From positions 3,038,001 through 3,102,000 of the forward strand of contig MU271145.1 in NCBI GenBank assembly GCA_021432605.1: a stretch of 64,000 nt of DNA. The letters are read 5' to 3'. This stretch comes from Coniochaeta sp. PMI_546 (lineage: Eukaryota > Ascomycota > Sordariomycetes > Coniochaetales > Coniochaetaceae). The notes below the pieces were generated by a model that saw only the letters and a list, made by a program, of their open reading frames with translations, had not been told where the DNA came from and made no database searches. Made by a program: the position numbers and the translations under genes. Positions 24,489 through 35,068 of this stretch are shown in pieces. The first letter of the stretch is position 1. Every line of letters starts with the position of its first letter.

Positions 24489-26182
24489 ATGGTCCTGTCC
24501 ATCACCAAACACTTCAACCGGAGGCTCTTTCTGTCCGTCCTCCTGATCGCCGTGTCGCAGTTCAACTATGGCTTCGACAACCAAGCCTTCGCCCAGACAC
24601 AGGCTATGGATGCCTTCACCAGGCAGTTCGGCACCTTTGACGCCAAGACCAAGAAGTACGTTCTCCAGGCATACTGGCTGTCGCTCTTCAACAGCTGCCC
24701 TTATGCCGGATTTGCCGTCGGACTGTACATAGGCAGCTTGGTGAGCGCGAGGTGGGGCCGCCGCATGGCCATGTTCTCCATGAGCATCTATGCCCTTGTC
24801 TCGGCCACCATCGTCGTGACTGCTCAGTCGAGCGGTCAGATCATGGCTGGCCGCATCCTGAACTGTGAGATACCCCGACTTACACAGCCTAAAACTCTCT
24901 TACAACCACAAGCTGACAGGCCTTCTTTGTGATTAGATGTTTACATCGGCATGGAGCTTGCCACCGTTCCGGTGTTCCAGTCTGAGATCGTACCTGCGCC
25001 AGTCCGAGGTCTGGCAGTTAGTACTTACCAGCTGAGTCTCGGCTGCGGAGGACTCGTTATCAACGGCATCGCCCACGCCACCAGCACGTTTACGGACCGA
25101 CGAGCCTATGCAATCCCCTTTGGCCTATTCTACGTCGTTCCTGTCATCATCATCTGCCTGATCTGGCTCATTCCCGAGTCTCCGAGATGGCTGATGACTG
25201 TAAACCGCCTGGACGAAGCCCGTGCTGCCCACAAGAAGTACCGAGAAGGAACCATGTCGGACGACGCTATCGAGCTCGAGTTTACCCAGCTGCACCAGGC
25301 GCTGCTGGACGAACCTGAGCAGGGACACACGATCGAGCTCTTTCAGGGAGTGAACCTCAAGCGTACGGCTATCGTGGTTGGGATGAACTTCTTCCAGCAG
25401 GCGACCGGGCAGGCGTTTGCGTCGCAATACGGAACTCTCTTCGTCAAGAGCCTCGGAACTGTGAATCCGTTTGATATTGCGGTCAGCAACAGCGCGCTCG
25501 GCGTGGCCACGCTGATCGTCACGCTTTTCACTGCTGACAAGATCGGGCGAAGGTATGTCTGTCTGGTTTGACATCGTGCCGCCTCATCTAGTATGAGCTG
25601 AGCTCGCTAACCGCATCGTTTCACAGATACATGCTCCTAAGCAGCGCCTTCCTCCAAGCACTCGTCCATTACATTATGGGCGGTCTCGGCCTCCAGAACC
25701 CCGTATCCTACGGCCACAAGTCCGGCGAAGTTGCCATGCTCATGTTCTTCTCTGTCGCCTTCCTCTGGGCCTGGGGACCCCTCACGTACGTGGTCACGAC
25801 AGAACTGCCGGCGCTACGACTCCGCGACCGCTCGCAGCGCGTCGCGTCCATCGTCAACATCTTCATGAATTTCCTCGTCAACTTCACCATCCCTTACCTG
25901 ATGAACGCGCCGTATGCCAACCTCGGGGGGAAGGTGGGGTTCATCTTTGGAAGCATGGCTGTGCTGGCGTTTGTGTTTACGTACTTTTGCGTGCCGGAGT
26001 GTAAGGGACGGAGCTTGGAGGAGATCGACAGGATGTTCCACGAGGGTGTGCCGATTCGGAAGTTCAGGACACATCAACATATCCCGATTGAGGTTGATGC
26101 TGCGAAGCTGGATGAGGTGAGCTTGGAAGAGGGCAAGACGGGGCATGTTAGGGAGGTGCCGCATGAGAAGTCGGAGGCCTGA
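24489..26182 (+). CDS. MFS sugar-porter-type transporter
   Basis: Three exons (24489-24864, 24937-25552 and 25627-26182) join in phase to give 515 residues, a normal length for the fungal sugar-porter family with 12 membrane helices. Diagnostic marks are NYGFDNQAF in helix 1, the RWGRR loop after helix 2, IPESPRWL after helix 6, GMNFFQQATGQAF in helix 7, DKIGRR after helix 8 and VPECKGRSLEEIDRMF after helix 12. The protein sits in the plasma membrane and probably imports a sugar or related small molecule by proton symport. The ATG of MVLSITKHF is the first in frame. It diverges from the Zn2Cys6 regulator, which fits co-regulation with the sulfatase. The substrate is unknown. Confidence 0.9.
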
Positions 26183-26842
26183 GTTGTTGGAGCAAGGAGT
26201 TTGACACCTTTCTGTGAATCTCATCACGATAGCGACGGATGCTATAAGTCGTTGTTTGATGGTCGCTTCCAGGTAGGATATGATGGTCTAAGGTCGACAT
26301 GAAGACCTGTGGAAGCGTACCATGACGGTACCTAGGGACTACAAGTGACCCAGTCTGTACCTAGTCCTTAATGAAGCTAGACTCGAAACGACGAAATCAA
26401 CTTGAAGGGAATCCATTACTCTGCACAGATATTCGCTTAATCCTCCGGGTACCGTACATATCAGCAATACGGACCGTATTGTAAAGAACATGGCCAAGAA
26501 CCTGGAATGTTGCAGTTGACACTTAACGGCTTACAGTACGGATAGCAGATAAGCTCAGATAAGATCCGGCCAATGCTAGGAGCTACTTTCACAACGTCAA
26601 CCCACTCCCAGCCCACACAAGCCGAGCACTGATCCGAGTCAAGACTCCAGAGAGCGCTTTGAAGAACGGCGATTGCGGCTGCTATGTTTCTTTTCTTCTT
26701 GTACTAAACACCTGCAGACGCCAATGGACGAAAGACAAGACTAGCTGGTGTCCCACGCTCCTCCGCCAACCTCTCCTCTCTTCTCCTTCTCCCCCCCTTC
26801 TCGACGCTCGTTTGTCCACCCCTTTTCGAAGCACCACACACC
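26183..26842. other. Spacer between transporter and GPI13-type gene
   Basis: It contains the transporter 3' flank and a pyrimidine-rich 5' leader (26750-26830) of the next gene. Around 26450-26540 several GTAC/CGTA-containing short palindromes occur. Nothing coding is recognised. Confidence 0.45.
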
Positions 26843-29800
26843 ATGCCTCCGTTCAATCCGAAGACGAAAGCACCCCCACCGCCGGATTACAAGACGATAG
26901 CCGCACAATATGCCGCAGCGAAGAAAATCAAGGACATCGAGGACGCCAGCCGCTCGCCAGAGCAGATCCTCGAAGAGCAGAAGCGGCAGTCCGAACTCGA
27001 AACGAAGCGAGAAGTCCTCGACGCGGAACGGAAGGCGGGCTTCGAGCGCCGCTGGTGGTGGACCGTCGGGTTCTGGACGTGGTTGTTGTGCATCCACGCC
27101 GTTGGGATTGCATACTTTACGAGCGGCTTCCTCCTGACGCGTCTGGTGCTAGACGAGAAGTCTACCTGCGACGTCACACCCCTCAACAGCTCTGTCGACA
27201 TCTTGCCCGTCTGGCAGGGCAAAGGGACGATCGATGGCGGCTGCTGGCACCCCAAGACATTCGAAAAGGCCGTGGTCATCTTGATTGATGCACTGCGCTA
27301 CGACTTCACTGTGCCAGTTGAGGACGACGCTGCATTCCACAACGCGTTCCCGTTCCTGTACAAAACCGCCCTGGAGTCGCCAAACAACGCCTTTCTCAGG
27401 CCGTTCATAGCTGACCCGCCGACTGCTACGCTACAGAGGCTGAAGGGATTGACGACGGGGACACTTCCGACGTTTGTTGATCTCGGCAGTAACTTTGCCG
27501 GGAGCGCGATTGAGGAGGACAACATCCTGATGCAGCTGAGGGATGCCGGAAAGCGGATTGTGCATCTTGGAGATGATACGTGGGACTCGCTTTTCCCGGG
27601 CTACTTCGAGACCAACTTGAGCCATCCCTATCCAAGCTTCGAGGTTCACGACCTGCATACGGTCGATAACGGTGTTCTGGAGCACATCTTCCCTCTCATG
27701 GAACGAGCTGGAGATTGGGACATGCTCATTGGTCATTTCCTGGGCGTGGACCATGCAGGCCACCGATATGGTCCCGAGCACAAGGAAATGACCAAGAAGC
27801 TACAGCAGATGGACCGTTTCGTCCAGCAACTCGTCGAAACGCTCGACGACGAGACGCTCCTGGTCGTCATGGGTGATCACGGGATGGATAGCAAGGGCGA
27901 TCACGGCGGCGAGAGCGACGACGAGATCGAAGCCGCCTTGTGGATGTACTCAAAGAAGCCGGTCTTTGGCAGGACCAACCCCGACTTTGTCACGCCGCCG
28001 GCTATGGCCAAGATTCGACCTGTAAATCAGATTGATCTGGTGCCCACCTTATCGCTGCTTCTGGGCATTCCTATACCGTACAACAATCTGGGTCAGCCGA
28101 TCGCAGAAGCATTTGCTGGTCCTCGCGGGGACGCATGGGACAACTTGGCTGCCGCAACGCGCGTTTCTGCTGCTGGGATCAAGCGCTACCAGGCCTCGTA
28201 TTTTGCTGCGCGTGGTATTGATCAGGCTGCGACCTCTGGTTCGCCGAATGATTACTGGAACAGGGCCGAATCATCCGTGACTGGAAGTAAGAAACCCGAC
28301 TGGCCTACTGTGTATACCGCATTCTCGACATATCAGGAAGAGACACTCGCGCTCTGCAAGAGCTTGTGGGCGAGATTCGACCTCGTGAGCATGGCCCTGG
28401 GCATTGGCATAATGGCATTGGGCGTGTTAGTCTTGCTAGTGTTCGTCTCTAGGGAAGAGGACGATGATGATTACGTTGTTGATAATCTGGAGCTTGATCT
28501 CGCTGAGCAGAAGCTCGAGCTGGAGGGAGTCAAAGCCGATCCTGCTGAGGCAGCCTATCAAAAACTCGAGAAGAGCCTTGTCCGGGCGGCATTGCTTGGT
28601 GCTTTGCCGGGCATTGGTGGAGGCATCTTGAGAGCGTTCCTCTCAGGGACTGGTGATTACCACCGCGGTGCCGGTTTTGCGGCTCTCACGAGTCTGGCCA
28701 CTGTCTCGGCCACCTTGTTTGGAGCAGGAAAGACACTGCGGAACCTCCTTCCGACCTCCTTCTTTGGCTGGCTTTCCGTCCTGTTCACCGTCTCTCAGTC
28801 TGCTGGCTTTGCGTCCAATTCATTCACAATCTGGGAGGACTCGATCCTCTTGTTCTTCACCACCACATTCGGCATTGCGAGCGCCGTCTATGCCCTCCGG
28901 CTCCCGTCGCTCGCCGACCGCTACATGGCTATATACCATTCGGTTCTTTTCGCCGTCCTAGGGCGGCTGGCATCATTCTCGAAGCTTTGCCGCGAGGAGC
29001 AGATGCCCTACTGCACCTCCACCTACTATGCATCCGCCACCTCATCCACATCCGCCGGCTGGCAGCTCGCCATTCCCTTCACCGTCTTCTTCATTCTGCC
29101 CTCTATCATCAAAGCTTACCTCGTCCCGACACGATCATACGAAGGCCTAGCGCCCACCTGGATAGGGTACGTCTTCCGAACCGGCCTCTTCATGTCAGCA
29201 GCCTACTGGACCCTCGACGCAGCCAACAATGGCAACTGGATTCCCGGCCTGCCCGAGCAGACCCTCAAGATCCTGTCCGTCTACATAGCCCAGATCATCC
29301 TCGGCCTGGCCTTCGTGGCCGGCACAACCGCATTCATCTGGGCTCCCCCGTGTGTCTCTATCTTCACACAGGCGAACAAATCTGGCAGAGCGCAGGTCAC
29401 CGTCCTCGGCTACGGCAACGCCAACGGCGCGCGGTACCTCCTTCTACCGTTGAACATACTGGGGGCTTGCTTTCTTCTGTCTAAACCCATGGGCGGAGGT
29501 GCTCTGGCCCTGATGTTTTGGCAGGTTTTGAGCCTGGTCGAGATCCTTGATCTCAATGCCCTGACGGCTTCGACCGTTGGTCCGATCATGCTGGGCCTGC
29601 TGGGCAACTTCTACTTCTTCAAGACGGGCCACCAGGCTGCTCTGAGCAGTATCCAGTGGGATAGCGCGTTCATTCCCCTGTCTACGATCCGGTACCCCTG
29701 GTCTCCCGTCGTGGTGGCGCTGAACACATTCGCGGGCCAGATTCTCGCCGCGGCGGCGGTCCCGCTGGTGGTGCTGTGGAAGACGAATCCCAAGCGCAAG

Positions 29801-30049
29801 GGGACGCTGGACGCCGTGAGCCGCGCGCTAGGGGTGTTTGTGAGCTACTTCGCTGTGGAGGCACTGGCTACCATGGCGTGGGCGGGACACTTGAGAAGGC
29901 ATCTGATGCTGTACCGGGTGTTCAGTCCGCGGTTCATGATGGCAGCGGTGCTCTTACTGGTTGTCGATCTTGTGGGGATACTGGTGGCGCTCACGGGCGT
30001 GAGGAGCAATACGCATGCTGTCAGTGAGGTGTTTGGGTGGTCGGACTGA
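26843..30049 (+). CDS. GPI13: GPI ethanolamine phosphate transferase 3 (Gpi13/PIG-O)
   Basis: This is an intronless frame of 1068 residues, close to the family's length. The enzyme adds phosphoethanolamine to the third mannose of the GPI precursor in the ER, the link later joined to the protein. A cytosolic N-terminus (1-70, Pro/Lys/Glu-rich) precedes the first membrane helix (WWWTVGFWTWLLCIHAVGIA, about 71-90). The lumenal alkaline-phosphatase-like domain follows, with AVVILIDALRYDF (metal-binding Asp149), LGVDHAGHRYGPEH and VVMGDHGMDSKGDHGG supplying the remaining metal ligands. From about residue 510 to the end there are many hydrophobic helices, separated by one acidic loop (SREEDDDDYVVDNLELDL). 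The start is the ATG of MPPFNPKTK after a C-rich leader. It is a housekeeping gene needed by GPI-anchored proteins such as the one encoded at 57.5-59.5 kb. Confidence 0.95.
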   Translation: MPPFNPKTKAPPPPDYKTIAAQYAAAKKIKDIEDASRSPEQILEEQKRQSELETKREVLDAERKAGFERRWWWTVGFWTWLLCIHAVGIAYFTSGFLLTRLVLDEKSTCDVTPLNSSVDILPVWQGKGTIDGGCWHPKTFEKAVVILIDALRYDFTVPVEDDAAFHNAFPFLYKTALESPNNAFLRPFIADPPTATLQRLKGLTTGTLPTFVDLGSNFAGSAIEEDNILMQLRDAGKRIVHLGDDTWDSLFPGYFETNLSHPYPSFEVHDLHTVDNGVLEHIFPLMERAGDWDMLIGHFLGVDHAGHRYGPEHKEMTKKLQQMDRFVQQLVETLDDETLLVVMGDHGMDSKGDHGGESDDEIEAALWMYSKKPVFGRTNPDFVTPPAMAKIRPVNQIDLVPTLSLLLGIPIPYNNLGQPIAEAFAGPRGDAWDNLAAATRVSAAGIKRYQASYFAARGIDQAATSGSPNDYWNRAESSVTGSKKPDWPTVYTAFSTYQEETLALCKSLWARFDLVSMALGIGIMALGVLVLLVFVSREEDDDDYVVDNLELDLAEQKLELEGVKADPAEAAYQKLEKSLVRAALLGALPGIGGGILRAFLSGTGDYHRGAGFAALTSLATVSATLFGAGKTLRNLLPTSFFGWLSVLFTVSQSAGFASNSFTIWEDSILLFFTTTFGIASAVYALRLPSLADRYMAIYHSVLFAVLGRLASFSKLCREEQMPYCTSTYYASATSSTSAGWQLAIPFTVFFILPSIIKAYLVPTRSYEGLAPTWIGYVFRTGLFMSAAYWTLDAANNGNWIPGLPEQTLKILSVYIAQIILGLAFVAGTTAFIWAPPCVSIFTQANKSGRAQVTVLGYGNANGARYLLLPLNILGACFLLSKPMGGGALALMFWQVLSLVEILDLNALTASTVGPIMLGLLGNFYFFKTGHQAALSSIQWDSAFIPLSTIRYPWSPVVVALNTFAGQILAAAAVPLVVLWKTNPKRKGTLDAVSRALGVFVSYFAVEALATMAWAGHLRRHLMLYRVFSPRFMMAAVLLLVVDLVGILVALTGVRSNTHAVSEVFGWSD

Positions 30050-30711
30050 GAGGTCAAGCTTCGTGATATGGGCAAGGCATTCTGACAAGGGATTGTTTTG
30101 TGCCAGCACTGAGGCACTGCAGCAGCCTCCTGACGACGACATGCTCTGCCCGCAGAGAGGCCGCCAGGAACTATTCATAGCACCCGGTCACGCAACCATG
30201 CCCGGGGTGGGCTAAGGTCACTTTGTTGTCAACTGTTATACGTCGCACTCCCGCAGAATCGATCTTCGCGACAGATGGTGAACACTGCGGGTCGTCCTGA
30301 TTCACGTGGTGTGCAAAAGCTACCGGCGATTCCGGCATGTTAGTTTATCCACTTACCAAGAGGTTCGGTGTCAGTGGTATGAAGACGTGATGGATACAGG
30401 CAGCAGTACTATACAGTACTAATAGATAGATTTGGAAACTGGAAACCAAAGATGCCCATACACGACAGTCCATGGTGTCATAGTGTACAAGCTCTGTAGC
30501 CTACTGTGCTCCGGTGAAGCCATCCAGCGCACCGCCTGACCACGATAGAGCCTCATGACGCACGTCTGCCGCAGCCGAAGCCAGAAATCTATCATATAGA
30601 GGTCGTAGAGATAGTTATACAATACTCATACAATTTCTGCCAGCAGCGAGCAGTATACACGTACACGCAACCAAACTCGTATTGTCGTCATGACCAACCA
30701 TCACTACCCCA
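30050..30711. other. Spacer between convergent GPI13 and NDUFAF3-type genes
   Basis: Both flanking genes end here, so it should hold two 3' untranslated regions. No coding or RNA feature is recognised. Confidence 0.5.
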
Positions 30712-31492
30712 TCAATGGGCTCCTTTCCCCTCCCTCCACCCGATCGGTATCAGCGCAGCAGCAACCTGATCGACCCCCCGTTCGGTAGCAAGCAGATTGA
30801 ACTGCGATGCCGCGTTCCCCGTGTCGGCGACCTCGACCCTGATGCCGAGACTGGATATATGTTTCCGCACCGCAGGGCTGAGCGGCCTCATCTCCGGACC
30901 GAGTCCTAATATCAGCAGATCTGTGTTTCCCCCAACCACCACCACAGCATTAGCAAGAACTTCTCTCTCGATGCCTTTCTCCAAGAAAACCTCCTCAAAG
31001 CCGCCAAAGAGAAAACATACCAGGCCTCGGCCAAACCAGCCCCAAGAGCCCGAACGCTTGCTCCAACACCTCCGGGCTCAGATCCCACTGGCCCTTGCTG
31101 TTGACCAGCTTTTTCGAGACGCCATCCCACGGCCGCCAGGCGAAGGCCTCGCCGGCTACGAGCAGCGCCCCGGATCCGTCGCTTATCGTCACGCTTCCGT
31201 TGCCGAGCACGAAGCCGTCCGGCAGGCAGGCGTCGATCGACGTCGCTGGTGCGGGCGTCTGGCCTAGCACGTCCATGCGGGCGAAGTCTGTCGGGGGAGG
31301 CTGGTCGGGGACTGTCTCGTTGAATTTGTTGTGGGCGTGGGTGAGGGAGGGGGAGGTGTGGAAGGACCGTTGGGTGACATTGTGCTGCTGTGCGAATGGC
31401 GAGAGTCGGGAGGGGGCAGGTTGGAGGGTGCGGAGGACGCGGAGGGCGCGAGATGAGCTCGTCGGAGCTATAAGACGGAGGGGAGGAGACAT
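30712..31492 (-). CDS. Mitochondrial complex I assembly factor, NDUFAF3 family (Mth938-like domain)
   Basis: Two exons (31492-31021 and 30920-30712) flank a 100-nt intron with a GTATGT donor and CACAG acceptor, giving 226 residues. The N-terminus is a clear mitochondrial presequence: many Arg and Ser, no acid for about 50 residues, and a cleavage-like RSFHTS. The mature part has IDACLPDGFVLGNGSVTI, VAGEAFAWRP, PRPDLLILGLGPEMRPLSP (split by the intron) and VADTGNAASQFNLLATE, the blocks of the DUF498/NDUFAF3 family. In other eukaryotes this protein works with NDUFAF4 at early assembly of NADH dehydrogenase in the matrix. Family membership is confident, and the role is by homology. Confidence 0.88.
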
Positions 31493-32167
31493 TGGGTTCG
31501 TTTATGTTGTATGTTATGGGTGTATGGACATTGTTTTCCGAGCAAGGTGAGGGGCGTGGGTTGCGGAAGATTTGAGGTTGAAGCTTTGAGATGACGGGAA
31601 GCTCTGGGAAATTTCGACGTCATTACATCGTGTACGGGACGGCATTTGAACCTTAGCATCAAGGCTGCGGGCAAACATTTCCAGCGAAATATTCAAAGGA
31701 GATACCCGCACAGCATACAAGTCTACAGGCTGTTATCATATGGCTACGGTATAGCAGTCAACCCGTTTTTAGGGCCATCGCCATGCTGTCGTGAAGCTTG
31801 GGAGCAGCGAGGAGCACGGCCATAAATTGAGATCATATCCGCACAACGGTCATAAACCCCGGTCAACGTGGCAGAGAATTGATCTTCATTGCTTGAGCCG
31901 GTACTGGGCCACAACCCTCACCAGGACATCACATATCCTCACGCGAGGCATACAGAGCACGCCTGAAAGTCCTGTGTCATTTCCGAACCCTCAAAGCCGA
32001 CGGGAAAGAAGCAGCTCCTATTGACAAGAGACAGCCGAACCACGGCTGCTTTTGACTGATATATCATGCAGCCCTGTTTTCCATGATGAACACCGTAGCA
32101 ATGAAAAGCCAACCCCCTTCCCAAAAAGTGAACCGTCAATTCCGTTCCCACAGCCTGGCCGATCCGC
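31493..32167. other. Spacer between NDUFAF3-type and eL34 genes
   Basis: It holds the promoter side of the NDUFAF3-type gene and the 3' flank of eL34. No coding feature is recognised in either strand. Confidence 0.5.
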
Positions 32168-32946
32168 TTATTTCTTCTTCTCCGAGGCGGACTGCTCCTT
32201 GAGGACCTTCTTGACGATCTTCTGCTCCTCGATCAGGAAGGCACGAACGATCCTGTCGCGGACGCAGTTACCGCATCTTGAACCACCGTATGCGCGCTGG
32301 ACCGTCTTCTTGGGCTTGGAGATCTGGGAGTACTCGCGGGGGCGGAGAGCGGGGATCTGTGAGAAGTGATGTTAGCCCTCTGCATCCTTTTCTTCGGTCT
32401 CCATTTCTTCGACATCCGAGGCAACGCAGCAATCAGTCCGTAGATATCCAGGAGTCCTCCATGTGTGGGTGAAGGTTTGCTCAAGATGAAGGCCTATGTA
32501 GAAGTCGGGCCGTTCGGACACAGAAGTGAGCCATCGCTTCGACCTTGGTCATTCGATGCTGAATTTTCGAGCCCAATTCGCAATTTGTGTATGTCGAGTC
32601 CGAGGTCTCTCGTGGTGGGTGTACAGTTCGAGGTTGCTGCGTTCCCTTCCTCATCGACCTCAGGCGTGTCCAACCTTCCATCCAATCCAGCGGGTATCGA
32701 GCAGAGAAAAGACTTACGCCGGAGAGCTTGACACCGCAGTCACCGCACTTGGGGGCAGTGCCGCGCTTCTTGATGTGCAGGATCCGGGTATCACCACCGG
32801 GCGTCTTGATGATGCGTGTCCGGTTGGAGGTGGTGTTGTATCTGCAAACCGTTTGTCAGCCCTGATTCATGAGAATGTCGATATTTCCGTAGAGTTGGCA
32901 GAACTCACGGGTTGCGGCGACGGTATGCGACACGAGTGGGAGCCAT
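32168..32946 (-). CDS. RPL34: Cytosolic large-subunit ribosomal protein eL34
   Basis: Three exons (32946-32909, 32841-32718 and 32356-32168) join in phase to 116 residues, the normal size. The first exon holds 12 codons plus two bases; introns of 67 and 361 nt follow. [59 protein letters not shown] and [20 protein letters not shown] match eL34 throughout, including the two CxxC pairs of its zinc-binding site. It is a structural protein of the 60S subunit. Early introns in a short ribosomal-protein gene are usual in filamentous fungi. The identity is secure. Confidence 0.97.
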
Positions 32947-33783
32947 TGCTGCGGTTTGTCGTGAGGATTGTCGAGGTGATCACTTCAACACGGGCTAGCT
33001 GGGCGTAATTGAGAAGTTTGAATTTTGGTGTTTTTGGGAATTTGTGTGGGCGAGAAATGCTGCCCCACCGCCTGTGGCCAATCGACTTTCGGAGGGGGCA
33101 AGCCACAGTCTGGATCGACCAAAGTGGCTAGAGAGAACGGTGGCTGGTGATACACTTATGTAATCAAGGTCAACCCCTGGGGTTGACTAATAGATAAGTA
33201 AGGTAGGTCGCAGGCAATGAGCTGTCGGAAGAGGCACCGATGATGAGATGAGATCGGATCAGATCGCTCACAACTTTCTTCTGAGCGTGCATCATCTTTA
33301 CAGAGTCATTGTATTTTATGAGGGCCTAGTACAGATCAAACCCGCTCGGGTATTCAACCATGCTCTGGTTAGGAGCTGCCTATAGTTCCCGAATGTCGCT
33401 GACATGAAAAAGCATGACAATGTCTCTCATAAGCATAGAACCTCTCTGTCGGAATGCTCTTCTTTTCCCATCTTCTGGCAACTAACCCTAGTAATACACT
33501 TTCCCGTCTGCAGCGTGAGTGGTCTCGAGTCTTTCGACGCTGTAGCACCAGAGAATCTCGGATATCCAGGATTGGCGCATAGTGAGTGGGAAGACCCTGG
33601 ACACTTCCAGGTGCACTCCGGACAGGTTGCCGTGTCAAGTTCAGTTGAAAACCAACGACGGATCCAATCAACGGTTAGCCCAATTTTTGCCGGGTAGCAT
33701 GAATGTCGAAACAGTTTGTCTAGAACATGATGTGTATGTCAGCTGTCGTAAAAGGCGTCGTCGAGGTGAAACTCTGCCTATCG
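32947..33783. other. Promoter side of eL34 and 3' flank of the small unknown gene
   Basis: No coding exon or RNA gene is recognised. The first 100 bases upstream of the eL34 start are T-rich and probably contain its leader and promoter. Confidence 0.45.
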
Positions 33784-34284
33784 TCAGGTCTTCCGCTTTC
33801 TCGGCGTCGTCCAGTTGGGGTCGTCGGTAGCCCGCCACGGCCGGATGCCTTTCGGTTTCGCCTGCTGGCTGGCGTTGACCTCGTCAAAGAGCTTCGTGCT
33901 TTCCTCGCTTGTCAGGGCGGTTCTGACGTCTGAGATCTCCTTATGCGCATCTGTCACGGATTTCCTTAATGACGAGAAGAAGGCGTCGGCTGCAGACTTG
34001 GATTAACGAATAGATCAAGACCCGGCGGCGAACTAGATATGAGAATCAACATACGTGACGGATGGATTGCATGAAGCGGATCGACCATTCTGGGAATCGT
34101 AGTTCGGAGGGCTCTAAGCTACAACGAATGGGCCGTCAGTACTGACGGCATGCCCGAGCTTTGTAATGTACAAGCATCACACCTTGAGATGGAGCTCCTT
34201 GAGATGGTCTAGTGAGTCCTCAAGCCTCGCCTCTGTGCGGAGGTCATCCGGGTTATCATCCGGGTTGTGTTGCACGGTGGACAT
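33784..34284 (-). CDS. Small conserved-looking protein of unknown function
   Basis: Three short exons (34284-34183, 34118-34055 and 33989-33784) join in phase to 123 residues, with introns of 64 and 65 nt (donors GTGTGA and GTATGT, acceptors GTAG and TGCAG). The product reads as a helical protein: an acidic N-terminus, LDHLKELHLKLRALRTTIP (made by joining exons 1 and 2), PDAFFSSLRKSVTDAHKEI, and a basic tail with GIRPWRATDDPNW then PRKRKT, a possible nuclear signal. Alternative splice choices exist at both introns, but this set uses the best signals and keeps frame. I do not recognise the family. Its size and helical pattern would suit a subunit of a larger complex. Confidence 0.65.
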
Positions 34285-35068
34285 GGTTGAATTCGAGCTC
34301 TGTCCGACCGTGAAGCGAAAACTGGCTTCTAATTCACTACAAGACTCATCAAGTTCAGACTGAACGTCGTGGCTTTTGAACCGCGAAGTGACCTTGCTGT
34401 CGCGAACAAAGAACGAAACGTTACGGCAAAGTGCGCACGACTGAGGCGCCAGTGCTTCCAATTCTGGCTAGTGTGGTGGTAAGGCGCAGCTCCTGCCATG
34501 AGGCGACTTTGCTGCGTACCCTTAGTAATCTGCACTAGCGCAAACTTTAAGCCACGGACGAGGCAACCGCGTCACCGAGGTGGAAATCGGGGTCCACATT
34601 CACGGGCTCAGAGGGCTCAGAAGGCTCAGAAGGCTCCTTCCGGTCCTCCAAACAAGAGTCCAGATCGCGCAACGCTGTTAGAGTCCGTATTCACCGAAGA
34701 AGTCCTGGTCGCAGGACATCAGAGATCCATTCCTCAAAAATAATCGACAAAACCCATTCCATTCGCTTCGGAAGGGATCAGATTCTCACCATAACCTCGA
34801 AAGTTTGTGCCGTTCACCTTTGGTCTCGAAGTTAAGCCTGCTTTCCAAGGTTCTTTTGTACCTTCGTCCTAGTCTAGTGGAGGGCTCTGATACGGTGCGG
34901 CGCATCTGCGATCTGATCTTGCCAATCGAGACTCTCGACAACACGGTGCGAATTCCCTCAATCACACACGCCTCAAACTGCGACATCGTCACCCGAGACT
35001 CCTTCTTGTTTTCCTCGAGTGACAGACACGGGTTCGTTGATTGAGATACCATCACGATTAAATATTTG
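34285..35068. other. Divergent promoter region of the small unknown gene and the FAR1-type gene
   Basis: No coding exon is recognised. It includes a 9-bp direct repeat (34605-34637) and a leader-like segment before the FAR1-type start. Confidence 0.45.
34605..34637 (+). repeat. 9-bp direct repeat, about 3.7 copies
   Basis: The unit GGCTCAGAA/G occurs three times head to tail and is followed by a partial GGCTCC. It lies in the shared upstream region of two divergent genes. It may be a slippage product or a set of adjacent protein-binding sites. Confidence 0.85.

Noticed and set aside
34055-34118. Alternative reading of exon 2 of the small unknown gene (LEPSELRFPEWSIRF)
   Set aside because: It looks protein-like but needs a GTGATG donor and a CCAAG acceptor, both weaker than the sites used; it should be kept in mind if RNA data disagree.
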